Source: Ruminococcaceae bacterium P7 (GTDB lineage: Bacteria; Bacillota; Clostridia; Oscillospirales; Acutalibacteraceae). From it: a stretch of DNA of 50,850 bases. Every line of letters begins with the position of its first letter. The first letter of the stretch is position 1. Made by a program: the position numbers and the translations under genes. Location: positions 59,857 through 110,706 of the forward strand of contig FMUA01000006.1 in NCBI GenBank assembly GCA_900100595.1, read 5' to 3'. The notes beneath the pieces are model-generated. The model did no database searches, was not told the origin of the DNA, and saw only the letters and a list, made by a program, of their open reading frames with translations. Of this stretch, positions 23,453 through 32,288 are shown in pieces.

Positions 23453-24262
23453 TCAATCGCCGAACTGGTTGAATCTGGCAAGAAATTCTCTTGTACGGGC
23501 GCTCTGAGGATTGTCGATCACCTGCTGCGGTGTTCCCTCTTCCTCGATCAAGCCCCGATCCATGAAAATGATCTTGTCGGCAACGTCGTGGGCAAAGCCG
23601 ATTTCGTGAGTCACGACGATCATCGTGCTGTCGGAGCTTTTCAGCCCTCTGATGACGTTCAGCACCTCTCCCGTCAGTTCGGGGTCGAGTGCGGAGGTCG
23701 GTTCGTCAAAGCAGAGAATGTCCGGATTGAGCGCAAGCGCTCTCGCAATCGCCACACGCTGCTGCTGTCCTCCGCTGAGGTCTCCGGGGTAGGAGTCCCT
23801 CTTTTCAAACAGACCGACCTTCTTCAACAGGTTATCCGCTTCCTCGCGAATCAGCTGCTGTGCCTCCCGCAGGCTCGCAGCACCGTAGTAGGAACCGTTC
23901 TCGCGGATCTGCTCGCGCGCCATCAGCAAGGGCGCAAGCGTGATATTATCGTACACCTTATACTGCGGAAACAGGTTGAAGTTCTGAAACACCAGTCCGA
24001 AATGCAGACGCTTTTTTCGCACGTCCAGATCTTTTTTCTTGGACGAGTCGCTGCTGTCAAAAAGCACCTCGCTATTGACGGTGATCCTTCCCCGCTGTGG
24101 CGTTTCCAGAAAGTTCAGACAGCGGAGAAGCGTCGTTTTGCCCGAACCGGATGAACCGATAATCGCGAGTACCTCGCCCTTTTCGAGCGAAAAGCTGATA
24201 TTTTTGAGCACCTCGGTTTTGCCGAAGCTCTTCTGTATGTTTTCTACCTTTAGCATTTTCAT
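23453..24262 (-). CDS. Polar amino-acid ABC transporter, ATP-binding subunit
   Basis: 269 residues. Walker A GSSGSGKTT near residue 37, Q-loop VFQNFNLFP, ABC signature LSGGQQQR, Walker B ILCFDEPTSALDPE and switch His in VTHEIGFA. The sequence follows the GlnQ/polar amino-acid subfamily, with an unusual charged insert around residues 70-85 (DSSDSSKKKDLDVRKKR). It energises uptake by the permease and lipoprotein encoded upstream in the same operon (permease stop is 12 nt away). AAGGAGG precedes the ATG. Confidence 0.92.
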   Translation of the reverse strand: MKMLKVENIQKSFGKTEVLKNISFSLEKGEVLAIIGSSGSGKTTLLRCLNFLETPQRGRITVNSEVLFDSSDSSKKKDLDVRKKRLHFGLVFQNFNLFPQYKVYDNITLAPLLMAREQIRENGSYYGAASLREAQQLIREEADNLLKKVGLFEKRDSYPGDLSGGQQQRVAIARALALNPDILCFDEPTSALDPELTGEVLNVIRGLKSSDSTMIVVTHEIGFAHDVADKIIFMDRGLIEEEGTPQQVIDNPQSARTREFLARFNQFGD

Positions 24263-24274
24263 AGCCGCTCCTCC

Positions 24275-24919
24275 TTAGCCCTTATAATAGTCGAGCTTCT
24301 TCTCAATGTAGGAGAAGAGCAGCGTCAGTCCGCCGTTGAACAGCAGGAAGAATATGCCTGTGTAGAACAAAGGCCAAATCAAGCCCTGCATGGTGAAGCG
24401 CTCCGCCGCCTTGAGCATTTCGGGTACCATGATGACTCGTGCCAAAGAGGTATCCTTGACGAGTGTGATGATCTCGTTGCTCATGGGCGCAACAATGCGC
24501 TTGACGACCTGCATGAGGACGATCTTGAAGAATATCTGGCTCTTGGTCATGCCGAGAACCTGTCCCGCCTCGTACTGTCCCTTGGGGATTCCCTCGATGC
24601 CGCCGCGGAATATCTCGGAAAAATACGCCGCGTAGTTGATCACAAAGGCGATAATCGCCGCGGTCATGCGGTCAAAGGAAACACCCCACGCAAGCGAAGG
24701 CAGATAAAACACGACAAACAACTGCAGCATCAGCGGTGTGCCTCGGATAATCCACACAAAGGTTTTGACTACCGCCTTGATCGGCAGGAACTTTGACATG
24801 GAGCCGAACGAAATAATTAATCCAAGCGGAATCGCCATGAGCAGCGTCAGACCGAAAATCGTACAGTTCTGACCAAAGCCCTCCAGCAATTCCAGCGTAA
24901 CATTCCAGAATTGATCCAT
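24275..24919 (-). CDS. Polar amino-acid ABC transporter, permease subunit
   Basis: 214 residues with about five membrane segments and the inner-membrane coupling motif region EIFRGGIEGIPKGQYEAGQVLGM, typical of HisM/GlnP-type permeases. The ATG overlaps the stop of the binding-protein gene (TAATG), so translation is coupled. A single permease gene suggests a homodimer. Confidence 0.92.
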   Translation of the reverse strand: MDQFWNVTLELLEGFGQNCTIFGLTLLMAIPLGLIISFGSMSKFLPIKAVVKTFVWIIRGTPLMLQLFVVFYLPSLAWGVSFDRMTAAIIAFVINYAAYFSEIFRGGIEGIPKGQYEAGQVLGMTKSQIFFKIVLMQVVKRIVAPMSNEIITLVKDTSLARVIMVPEMLKAAERFTMQGLIWPLFYTGIFFLLFNGGLTLLFSYIEKKLDYYKG

Positions 24920-25791
24920 TATTCTTCGGTATTATTGATTTTGGGAATCTGATCCTCGAGGTTGTACTTCTTGGCGATCTCCTGGAGCTTGCCGTCCGTG
25001 TACAGCTTCATGATGGTGTCATTCACCTTTGCGGTGGTATCGCTGCCCTTTCTGAACGCAATACCGTATACCTCGGGAGAGAACTCCTGATCCTCAACCA
25101 CCTTGAGGTCAGCGTAGTCGGAGCCTGCGCGGAGGGTGCCGATGGACATGACATAGTCGATGATCGCGACATCAGATGTGCCGGACTTGACTTCGAGGAG
25201 ACACTTTGCCTGGGAATCAGCGGGAGTGTACTTCGCGTCAGCAAAGAACTTCTCACCCTTGGCTACCTCTTCGCCCGCGGAGCCTGCCTCCGCAACAACC
25301 TTGACGTCCTTCATGTCGTCGGCGGTCTTGTACTTGTCGGCGTTCTCAGCCTTGACTACCATTACCTGCTTGTTCGCCATATAGGGCAGGGAGATGCTCA
25401 TGTTCTCCTCTCTCTCAGCGGTGATGGTAAGTCCGTTCCAGATGCAGTCGATGGTCTTTGCGTTCAGCTCGATCTCCTTGGAATCCCACTCGATCTCCTG
25501 GAAGTTCGGGGTAACGCCCAGCTCCTCACATACGGCGGTGGCGAAATCCGTCTCAAAGCCTGTGAGCTTGCCGTCCTCACCGAGATAGTTCATCGGCTCG
25601 AAATAGGTGATGCCGATCGTGAGCTTGCCTTTGTCGGAAATGTAGGCCCAGTCAGAATCCGCTGCAGCCGTTGCATCGGTTGCGCCCTTTGTCGCGTCTG
25701 AACCGGAATTGGAATTGACATTGGCGGAACAGCCCGCAAATGCCGTTGCAGCCATGGCACCTGCCATGAGCAGCGCAAGAATCTTTTTCAT
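24919..25791 (-). CDS. Amino-acid ABC transporter substrate-binding lipoprotein
   Basis: 290 residues from ATG 25791, 9 nt after GGAGG. Signal peptide with lipobox TAFAGC, so lipid-anchored on the outer membrane face. After a Ser/Thr/Ala-rich spacer, the family 3 solute-binding fold begins at KGKLTIGITYFEPMNY and includes LTGFETDFATAVCEELG. It delivers a polar amino acid to the permease. Exact ligand unknown. First gene of a three-gene operon with promoter at 25842. Confidence 0.92.
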   Translation of the reverse strand: MKKILALLMAGAMAATAFAGCSANVNSNSGSDATKGATDATAAADSDWAYISDKGKLTIGITYFEPMNYLGEDGKLTGFETDFATAVCEELGVTPNFQEIEWDSKEIELNAKTIDCIWNGLTITAEREENMSISLPYMANKQVMVVKAENADKYKTADDMKDVKVVAEAGSAGEEVAKGEKFFADAKYTPADSQAKCLLEVKSGTSDVAIIDYVMSIGTLRAGSDYADLKVVEDQEFSPEVYGIAFRKGSDTTAKVNDTIMKLYTDGKLQEIAKKYNLEDQIPKINNTEE

Positions 25792-25841
25792 AATCATTTT
25801 CCTCCAATAATAGTTTTTTGTATTCCTGTGCATACTTTATT

Positions 25842-25870
25842 ATTATATATTACCATTTTACTAAAGTAAA
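25842..25870 (-). promoter_or_regulatory. Promoter and inverted repeat for the amino-acid ABC operon
   Basis: Minus strand TTTACT, 17-nt spacer, TATAAT. The -35 lies inside TTTACTTTAGTAAA (25857-25870), a 6-bp inverted repeat with a 2-base centre that could bind a dimeric regulator. Confidence 0.6.
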
Positions 25871-25901
25871 GTATTTTGAGGAAATTTTTCGGATTTTTTC
25901 A

Positions 25902-25932
25902 TAAAAAAGCGCCTGCCCTGAAGGCAGACGCC
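25902..25932 (-). terminator. Intrinsic terminator after the amylase gene
   Basis: Minus strand GCGTCTGCC and GGGCAGGCGC pair (one G-U) around a short loop, followed by TTTTTTATG. Confidence 0.85.
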
Positions 25933-25957
25933 GTTTTTCAGTTAAGGTCGAAAGCTG

Positions 25958-27545
25958 TTACAATGCTTGCCACGGATGGGCGATATAGTTACCGCTTTCA
26001 TTCATGTCGTCGTTGAGCCACCAGCCCTCGTAGTTGAGGTCGGTGATATCCGCTGTCTGGGGTCCTTTATCTCCTGCGGTAAAGAGAATACCCGTCGCGT
26101 TGTCGGGGATGCTTGCCTGGAAGTTGCAAATGCCCTCGTTCATGCCGTTGTCGCCGATGTTTTCCATCTTGACGCCCGGCCAGTTGGTGAGAGGCGTATC
26201 GCCTGCCCACGCGTGAACATAGACTTCGCCCCATTTCTTGTTGTTGGTGAATTTTACGATCCTTGTACCGCCGCTTGTGCCGCCGTCCCACGGGATCGCG
26301 GTAAACTTGCCTTCTGCGTCCTGCTGACCGTTGGTATACCAGCCCTCGTGGTTGAGGTCGGTGATATCCGCTGTCTGGGGACCGCTTTCGCCTGCGGTGA
26401 AGAGAATGCCTGTCGCGTTGTCGGGGATACTCGCCTGGAAGTTATTGACGCCCTCGTTCATGCCGTTATCGCCGATGTTTTCCATCTTGATGCCCGGCCA
26501 GTTGGTGAGCGGTGTATCGCCTGCCCATGCGTGGACATAGACCTCGCCCCACTTCTGGTTATTCGAGAACTTGACGATCTTGCAACCGCCGCTTGTGCCA
26601 CCGTCCCACGGGATCGCAATAAACTTGCCTTCTGCGTCCTGCTGACCGTTGGTATACCAGCCCTCGTGGTTGAGGTCGCTGATATCCACAGTCTGGGGAC
26701 CGCTTTCGCCTGCGGTGAAGAGAATGCCTGTCGCGTTGTCGGGGATACTCGCCTGGAAGTTGTTGACGCCCTCGTTCATGCCGTTGTCGCCGATGTTTTC
26801 CATCTTGATGCCCGGCCAGTTGGTGAGCGGTGTATCGCCTGCCCATGCGTGAACATAGACTTCGCCCCACTTCTGGTTATTCGAGAACTTGACGATCTTG
26901 GAACCGCCGCTTGTGCCACCGTCCCACGGGATCGCAATGAACTTGCCTTCTGCGTCCTGCTGACCGTTGGTATACCAGCCCTCGTGGTTGAGGTCGCTGA
27001 TATCCACAGTCTGGGGACCGTTTTCACCTGCGGTAAAGAGAATACCTGTCGCGTTGTCGGGAATGTTTGCCTGGAAGTTGTTGATGCCCTCGTTCATGCC
27101 GTTGTCGCCGATGTTTTCCATCTTGATGCCCGGCCAGTTGGTGAGAGGTGTGTCGCCTGCCCATGCGTGAACATAGACTTCGCCCCACTTCTGGTTATTC
27201 GAGAACTTGACAACCTTGTTGCCGCTTGTGCCGCCGTCCCACGGGAACGCAATAAACTTGCCTTCTGCGTCCTGCTGACCGTTGGTATACCAGCCCTCGT
27301 GATTGAGGTCGTTGATATTCACGGTCTGAGGGCCTTTGTCGCCTGCGGTAAAGAGAATGCCTGTCGCTTCATCGGGAATGTTCGCCTGGAAGTTGTTGAC
27401 GCCCTCGTTCATGCCGTTGTCGCCGATGTCTTCCATCTTGATGCCCGGCCAGTCGGTGAGAGGTGTCTCGCCTGCCCATGCGTGGACATAGACTTCTCCC
27501 CACTTCTGGTTATTCGAGAACTTGACGACCTTGTTGCCGCCGCTG
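25958..27545 (-). repeat. Five tandem repeats of about 318 bp encoding CBM26-like modules
   Basis: The landmark (A)CTTCTGGTT-type sequence recurs at about 26233, 26551, 26869, 27187 and 27502, giving periods of 318, 318, 318 and 315 bp. The units are nearly identical at DNA level (KFSNNQKWGEVYVHAWAG, then PLTNWPGIKMENIGDNG). A sixth, diverged unit lies at about 27545-27865. The identity suggests recent duplication or ongoing gene conversion and makes copy number unstable. Confidence 0.9.
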
Positions 27546-30500
27546 ATTTCAAAGCCCCAGTACAGAGCGGTATAGACCAGCTTGTCGTCGGCGTTTTTCT
27601 CTGTGTATCTGCTGTTTACGAACCAGCCCTCGCGGGTGAAATCGGTGATGTTGGAGGTCTGGGGATCGGTATCCGCCGCGCCTGCCGTAAAGAGGTAACC
27701 CTCGACGTTTCCGGGGATAGACGCCGAGAAGTTGTGGACGCCGGGATCGAAGCCGTTTTCGCCGTCGTCATTCATCAGCATACCCGGCCACTGCATGGTG
27801 CTGTCGCCGCCCCAAGCGTAAACATAAACGCTGGGCCAGTTCAGGTTGTTGGTGAACCTTACCGTCATATCAGGGACAGGAGGATCGGTGGGCGGATCGG
27901 TGGGAGCCTGGGTAGTGGGAGCGACCGTAGTAGGAGCCACGGTGGTGGGCGCTACGGTAGTCGGCGCGACTGTGGTAGGAGGCTCAGTGGGCTCAGCGGT
28001 CGTCGGAGCAGCTGTGGTAGGAGGCTCGGTAGGTTCAGCTGTCGTCGGCTGAACATCGGGCGTCTGCTGAACACTGTTGTCAAACATACCCTCATAAACC
28101 GCGGTCGCGGTGTCGGTGGGCAGGATATTGACGTCAGGATTGACAATCTTGGAATGGTTGATGACAAAGTAGTCGTCGTCGGGGTTTCCGTTGCCGAGCT
28201 GCAGGATCTCAACATCGAGATTGACGACTGTGGTTCCCTCGGCGCCCGCCTTGGGCTTGAAGGTAACGGAAACAAACGCCTTTCTGTTGCCGTTATCGGT
28301 CGCCTTGATACCGTTGGGGCTGGTAGCGTTGCCTCTGATGCCGCCGCCCTGGATGTCGGAGGGATTGGTGTTGATAACGGTGTCCCTGCCGTTTGTCAGA
28401 CGAAGGACAAAATATTTTGAAATCTCATCGGGATCGTCCTCGTCATAGACCTGGTTAACGCCGGGAGTGTCGTCGTATTCGAGCTTGGACTTGTCGTAGG
28501 TGAGCTTAAACTGCGTATTGATCATGCGGTCGGGAGAAATGTTGACCCAATAGGTAACGGTGATTCTCTGAGCGCCTGATTCAAAGGTCGTGGTTGCCTG
28601 CGGAAATACGTTGGATTTCGCGGTAACGGTGAGAGGTTTGCCGAGAGTCTGCGGCTCTGTGGGAGCCTGCGTGGTCGGCTGGACGGGATCGGGATCCTGC
28701 TGTGCGTTTCCGTTGAAGGGACCCGCATAAACAGCTACCGCCGTATTGGTGGGCAGATATGAGATGTCGGAGCGGACAACACGGGAATTTTCTACCAGAT
28801 AATAGGGATCGTCAGAACCGTTGCCGAGCTGAAGAACCTCAACATCCAGATTGACTGTCGTCTTGCCCTCAACGCCGTCCTTGGGCTTGAAGGTTACGGA
28901 AACAAAGGGAACCTTTTCGCCGTTGTTGGTTACCTTGAAGCCTGACAGTCTGGACGCGTTGCCCTTGATGCCGCCGTTCGGCAAGGATTCAGGCTCCAGA
29001 TTGATAATGGTGCCTTCGCCCTTTGTCGCGCGGAGAATGAGATATTTGCTAATTTCAGCGGGATCATCCTCGTCATAGACCATGTTGACGCCATCGGTCA
29101 TGTCGACGTCCAGCACCTTTTTGTCATAGGAAATGGTGAACTGGGTGTTGATCATCTTATCCGTCGGGATGTTCAGCCACCATGTTACCGTAATCTGATC
29201 GGCAACCGGGCTGAAGGTAGTCGTCGCCTGCGGATAAAGGTTAGATGTGGCGGTTACCGAAAGAGACTTGGCCGGAAGAGTGGTGGGAGCCACGGTGGTC
29301 GGAGCAGCGGTAGTGGGAGCCTGCGTCGGCTTCTGTGTGGTGGGAGCCTGTGTAGGCTTTGCTGTGGTGGGAGCCTCGGTCGGTTTTGCGGTGGTAGGAG
29401 CCTGTGTCGGCTTCGCTGTGGTAGGAGCCTCGGTGGGTTTGGCTGTTGTGGGAACAGGTACCACATAAGGGGTACCTGTTCTCTTTAAATCTTTTTGACT
29501 GTCTGTTGCGTAAAGCTGGATATAGGTCGCGTCTGTAACGTCGACAAGACCGTCGTTGTTAACATCCGCAAGGAAGAGCGCAAGACCGCTCAAACGCAGC
29601 TTGCTGTCTTCCGAAGCCGCCGAATGGAGCTGAACCAGAGTCGCGTCCTCGATATCCACGATGCCGTCAAAGTTCACGTCGCCGAAAAGGTAGGTTCCGG
29701 GAGTAACGGGCTTGGTGGGCTGAGGATCGGTAGGCTTCTGGGTGGGCTTCTGTGTGGTGGGCGCAGCGGTAGTGGGAACCTGTGTGGGCTTCTGTGTGGT
29801 GGGCGCAGCGGTAGTGGGAGCCTGTGTGGGCTTCGCTGTGGTGGGCGCAGCGGTAGTGGGCTGCGGAACCGTGCCCTTTGTTACCTCGGTAGCGGGAACA
29901 ACAACAGGAGTGGGAACGCGGGTGGAGGCAACGAACTTGGTGCCGCCCGTGTATTCCCATGACTGCGCGTTCAGCTTGGGACTGTGTCCGCCCGAAGCGG
30001 GGAACTGCTGGTTGTTGCCGCTGCCGCTGACGATGAAGTAAGCGTTCTTGGACTTGGTAAGGTCAAAGTCGTTGGGCTGACCGTTGAGGTAACTGGTGGT
30101 GGGAACCTTGTAATACCACATGTCCTGTCCCTCGTCATAGGTCATGCCTTCACCCGGCCATGCTGCCGCGTTGCAGTAAACGGTCTTCTTGCCATCTCCC
30201 GCGGTATCCTCATCATACATATAGCAGTTGAGAGGTGTCTTCCAGTTCTTTCCCTTGCTGGACTTCTTGTCGAACCAGATGTAGATGTTGGAGCTGGTGT
30301 CCTCCTCCTTCTTGTAGCTGTAGGTGAGGGTCTCGGTGTTGCCCTTCGCGCCTGTCGCCGCAAGAGTGAGGTGGATGGTATCGCCGTAGTTGTAATCGGA
30401 ACCGATCTTGATGGCGGTGCCGTCGGTGAAGGCTACGGGAGTGGAATCGTCGAGGCAGTATGTACCCTGAACCGCGTTCTCGAGGGTGAGCTGAACGGTG

Positions 30501-32008
30501 AGGGTCTCGCCCTTGAAGGTGCCGTTCTCAACAGAGCTGGTCGCTCTGGGCGTGGTTTCGCCCTGATAGACGACCGCAACGCCTGTCGCGCCGATGTTGC
30601 CCGTGAGGGTGCCGCCCGATACGGTGAAGGTGCCGCCTGCTACGGTATCGGTATAGGTGCCGTCCGCAAGACCTGTGCCTGCGATTTCAACGGCGGTCGC
30701 GTCGCCCTTGATGTTAGCGAGAACGATACCCTTGCCGCCTCTCTGTACATAGGAAACGCCGCCCGAGTAGCTGATCGTCTCGGACTCGCCCACAAAGAGG
30801 TTGTGGAACTTGTTGATTTCGGAAACCGCTGTGCTCTTGTAGGAAGTGTCGGTGCCTGCCTCGCCCATCAGAGCGGTGCCGGGACGGACGAAATAGAGCG
30901 CGGTCGCGTCTTTTCTGGAGCCGACCATTGCCCATGACTTGATGATCTGACTGTCAGGAATGGTAGATGTGTTGCCGGAGCTGCCCTCAAAGGTGTCGTG
31001 GGACTCCGCCCAGAGAACAACCTGGTTCGCCTTGAGAGAGCTGGTGTAGTTCTTTCTCGCGGCGCCCGATACACTGCCGTTCTTGACGGCATTGGTGATG
31101 CTGTCACCCGTTGAGCTGTCGGTGACGTTGATGTACTTGGTGTAGGAGCTGAAGCTTCTGCTGTTGCCGGGGGTGTTCAGAATTTCACCGTAGATGAATA
31201 GCGACTTGCCGCCGTTCTTCTCGGAATAATAATTCTTGGCAGCGTTGGAAACATTCGGCCAGTAATCCGAAGCATAGGAACCGTCGTCGGGGGTCTCGAT
31301 GTGCTTTGCCGCGTCGAAACGGAAGCCGTCAACGCCGCAGTCGATCAGGTCCTTGAGGAAGCTGATGACAGCATTCTGCACATTGGAATTGCCTGTGTTG
31401 AGGTCAGGGCAGCCGGAAACATGACCCTGAACGATCTTCTGGGTGTCGCTGTCGCTGTCCGCATTGATGTTGTTCTTTCGGAAATAGGTAGATGAATTTT
31501 TGTAGAAATCAGGTTGATAGGTCTGTACCTGCGAGCTGAGCGCGTTGGCGCCGCCCTCGTCCTGGTTGCCGAAGTGGTTGGAAACGATGTCGCAGATAAT
31601 CTTGATGCCGTACTTGTCCGCCTCAGCGCAAAGGGAGGTCAGCTCAGCCTTTGTACCGAGCCAGCTTTGCTCAGCGATCTGCATGCTCACAGGCTGGTAG
31701 AGCTTCCACCACTGACCGCCTACGTCCCTTGACGCGTTGTAATCCTTCGGCTGCTGCACGGGAGAGGTCTGCACGGTAGAGTAGCCTGCCGCCGCGATCG
31801 CGGGCAGATTCTCTTTGATTGAATTGTAAGACCAGTTAAACGCATGCAAAATGACGCCGTCCTGAACATTCTCCTGAAGGTTCGCGTCTGCCGCTACCTG
31901 TTCTCCGGGAACCGTAGCCGCGCTGAACGCCGATGTGGTGAATGCAAGAGAGGAGGTGAGCACTGTTGCCGCGCAAACAACGCTTACGAGCTTTTTGAAC
32001 ATTTTCAT
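25958..32008 (-). CDS. Giant secreted alpha-amylase with dockerin, two cohesin-like modules and tandem starch-binding modules
   Basis: 2016 residues from ATG 32008 (GAAAGGA 10 nt upstream). Order: signal peptide (1 to about 30); GH13 amylase of the AmyE-like type (about 50-480) with nucleophile about D232 in FRFDAAKH, acid/base about E275 in YGEIL and D338 in ESHDTF; a beta domain and one starch-binding-like module with WPGEGM (about 550-690); Pro/Thr linker; type I dockerin (about 773-840, GDVNFDGIVDIED and ADVNNDGLVDVTD); Pro/Thr linker; two similar cohesin-like modules (about 912-1105 and 1120-1317); Pro/Thr linker; one diverged and five nearly identical CBM26-like modules (about 1382-2016). 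It cuts alpha-1,4 links in starch outside the cell. Dockerin plus cohesin-like modules in one enzyme fits an amylosome hub as in Ruminococcus bromii. Cohesin assignment is by sequence pattern only. Monocistronic. Confidence 0.9.
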   Translation of the reverse strand: MKMFKKLVSVVCAATVLTSSLAFTTSAFSAATVPGEQVAADANLQENVQDGVILHAFNWSYNSIKENLPAIAAAGYSTVQTSPVQQPKDYNASRDVGGQWWKLYQPVSMQIAEQSWLGTKAELTSLCAEADKYGIKIICDIVSNHFGNQDEGGANALSSQVQTYQPDFYKNSSTYFRKNNINADSDSDTQKIVQGHVSGCPDLNTGNSNVQNAVISFLKDLIDCGVDGFRFDAAKHIETPDDGSYASDYWPNVSNAAKNYYSEKNGGKSLFIYGEILNTPGNSRSFSSYTKYINVTDSSTGDSITNAVKNGSVSGAARKNYTSSLKANQVVLWAESHDTFEGSSGNTSTIPDSQIIKSWAMVGSRKDATALYFVRPGTALMGEAGTDTSYKSTAVSEINKFHNLFVGESETISYSGGVSYVQRGGKGIVLANIKGDATAVEIAGTGLADGTYTDTVAGGTFTVSGGTLTGNIGATGVAVVYQGETTPRATSSVENGTFKGETLTVQLTLENAVQGTYCLDDSTPVAFTDGTAIKIGSDYNYGDTIHLTLAATGAKGNTETLTYSYKKEEDTSSNIYIWFDKKSSKGKNWKTPLNCYMYDEDTAGDGKKTVYCNAAAWPGEGMTYDEGQDMWYYKVPTTSYLNGQPNDFDLTKSKNAYFIVSGSGNNQQFPASGGHSPKLNAQSWEYTGGTKFVASTRVPTPVVVPATEVTKGTVPQPTTAAPTTAKPTQAPTTAAPTTQKPTQVPTTAAPTTQKPTQKPTDPQPTKPVTPGTYLFGDVNFDGIVDIEDATLVQLHSAASEDSKLRLSGLALFLADVNNDGLVDVTDATYIQLYATDSQKDLKRTGTPYVVPVPTTAKPTEAPTTAKPTQAPTTAKPTEAPTTAKPTQAPTTQKPTQAPTTAAPTTVAPTTLPAKSLSVTATSNLYPQATTTFSPVADQITVTWWLNIPTDKMINTQFTISYDKKVLDVDMTDGVNMVYDEDDPAEISKYLILRATKGEGTIINLEPESLPNGGIKGNASRLSGFKVTNNGEKVPFVSVTFKPKDGVEGKTTVNLDVEVLQLGNGSDDPYYLVENSRVVRSDISYLPTNTAVAVYAGPFNGNAQQDPDPVQPTTQAPTEPQTLGKPLTVTAKSNVFPQATTTFESGAQRITVTYWVNISPDRMINTQFKLTYDKSKLEYDDTPGVNQVYDEDDPDEISKYFVLRLTNGRDTVINTNPSDIQGGGIRGNATSPNGIKATDNGNRKAFVSVTFKPKAGAEGTTVVNLDVEILQLGNGNPDDDYFVINHSKIVNPDVNILPTDTATAVYEGMFDNSVQQTPDVQPTTAEPTEPPTTAAPTTAEPTEPPTTVAPTTVAPTTVAPTTVAPTTQAPTDPPTDPPVPDMTVRFTNNLNWPSVYVYAWGGDSTMQWPGMLMNDDGENGFDPGVHNFSASIPGNVEGYLFTAGAADTDPQTSNITDFTREGWFVNSRYTEKNADDKLVYTALYWGFEISGGNKVVKFSNNQKWGEVYVHAWAGETPLTDWPGIKMEDIGDNGMNEGVNNFQANIPDEATGILFTAGDKGPQTVNINDLNHEGWYTNGQQDAEGKFIAFPWDGGTSGNKVVKFSNNQKWGEVYVHAWAGDTPLTNWPGIKMENIGDNGMNEGINNFQANIPDNATGILFTAGENGPQTVDISDLNHEGWYTNGQQDAEGKFIAIPWDGGTSGGSKIVKFSNNQKWGEVYVHAWAGDTPLTNWPGIKMENIGDNGMNEGVNNFQASIPDNATGILFTAGESGPQTVDISDLNHEGWYTNGQQDAEGKFIAIPWDGGTSGGCKIVKFSNNQKWGEVYVHAWAGDTPLTNWPGIKMENIGDNGMNEGVNNFQASIPDNATGILFTAGESGPQTADITDLNHEGWYTNGQQDAEGKFTAIPWDGGTSGGTRIVKFTNNKKWGEVYVHAWAGDTPLTNWPGVKMENIGDNGMNEGICNFQASIPDNATGILFTAGDKGPQTADITDLNYEGWWLNDDMNESGNYIAHPWQAL
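27875..28055 (-). repeat. Pro/Thr linker repeat in the amylase gene
   Basis: Low-complexity DNA encoding PTT-x-(A/E)P units, between the second cohesin-like module and the starch-binding modules. Similar stretches lie at about 29275-29465 and 29695-29875. They encode extended, probably glycosylated linkers. Confidence 0.85.
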
Positions 32009-32041
32009 CAAAAAACCATCCTTTCATAATATTTCATTATC

Positions 32042-32050
32042 ATTATAGCA
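32042..32050 (-). promoter_or_regulatory. Extended -10 promoter for the amylase gene
   Basis: Minus strand TGC-TATAAT, 34 nt upstream of the start; no good -35 at 17 nt. The weak -35 would allow activator control. Confidence 0.5.
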
Positions 32051-32197
32051 AAATGCAGAACAAAAGTATATGGTTTTTATTACAAATTCGTGATAATTTT
32101 TTTGTTCATTTTTAAAAGCATCACAAATGGTTCATTTTCGCGTTTTGCCGCCCGTCGGCGCACGCCGTTTTTTCCCTTTACCATCCTAAAGTTATTG

Positions 32198-32226
32198 TTG
32201 ACTTTTGGTGTAACATATCATATAAT
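32198..32226 (+). promoter_or_regulatory. Promoter for potABCD
   Basis: TTGACT, 17-nt spacer, TATAAT, 62 nt upstream of ATG 32289. Confidence 0.7.
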
Positions 32227-32288
32227 CTAAGGTAGTTTTGCCGATTATTCCGCGAAATGAATTTATGAAAAAGAACAGGGGTGCATAG

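Noticed and set aside
25967..28420. Long plus-strand open frame (817 codons) opposite the amylase gene
   Set aside because: It is the mirror of the repeated starch-binding modules; no ribosome site, repeats follow the coding strand's period, and the minus-strand protein is clearly real.
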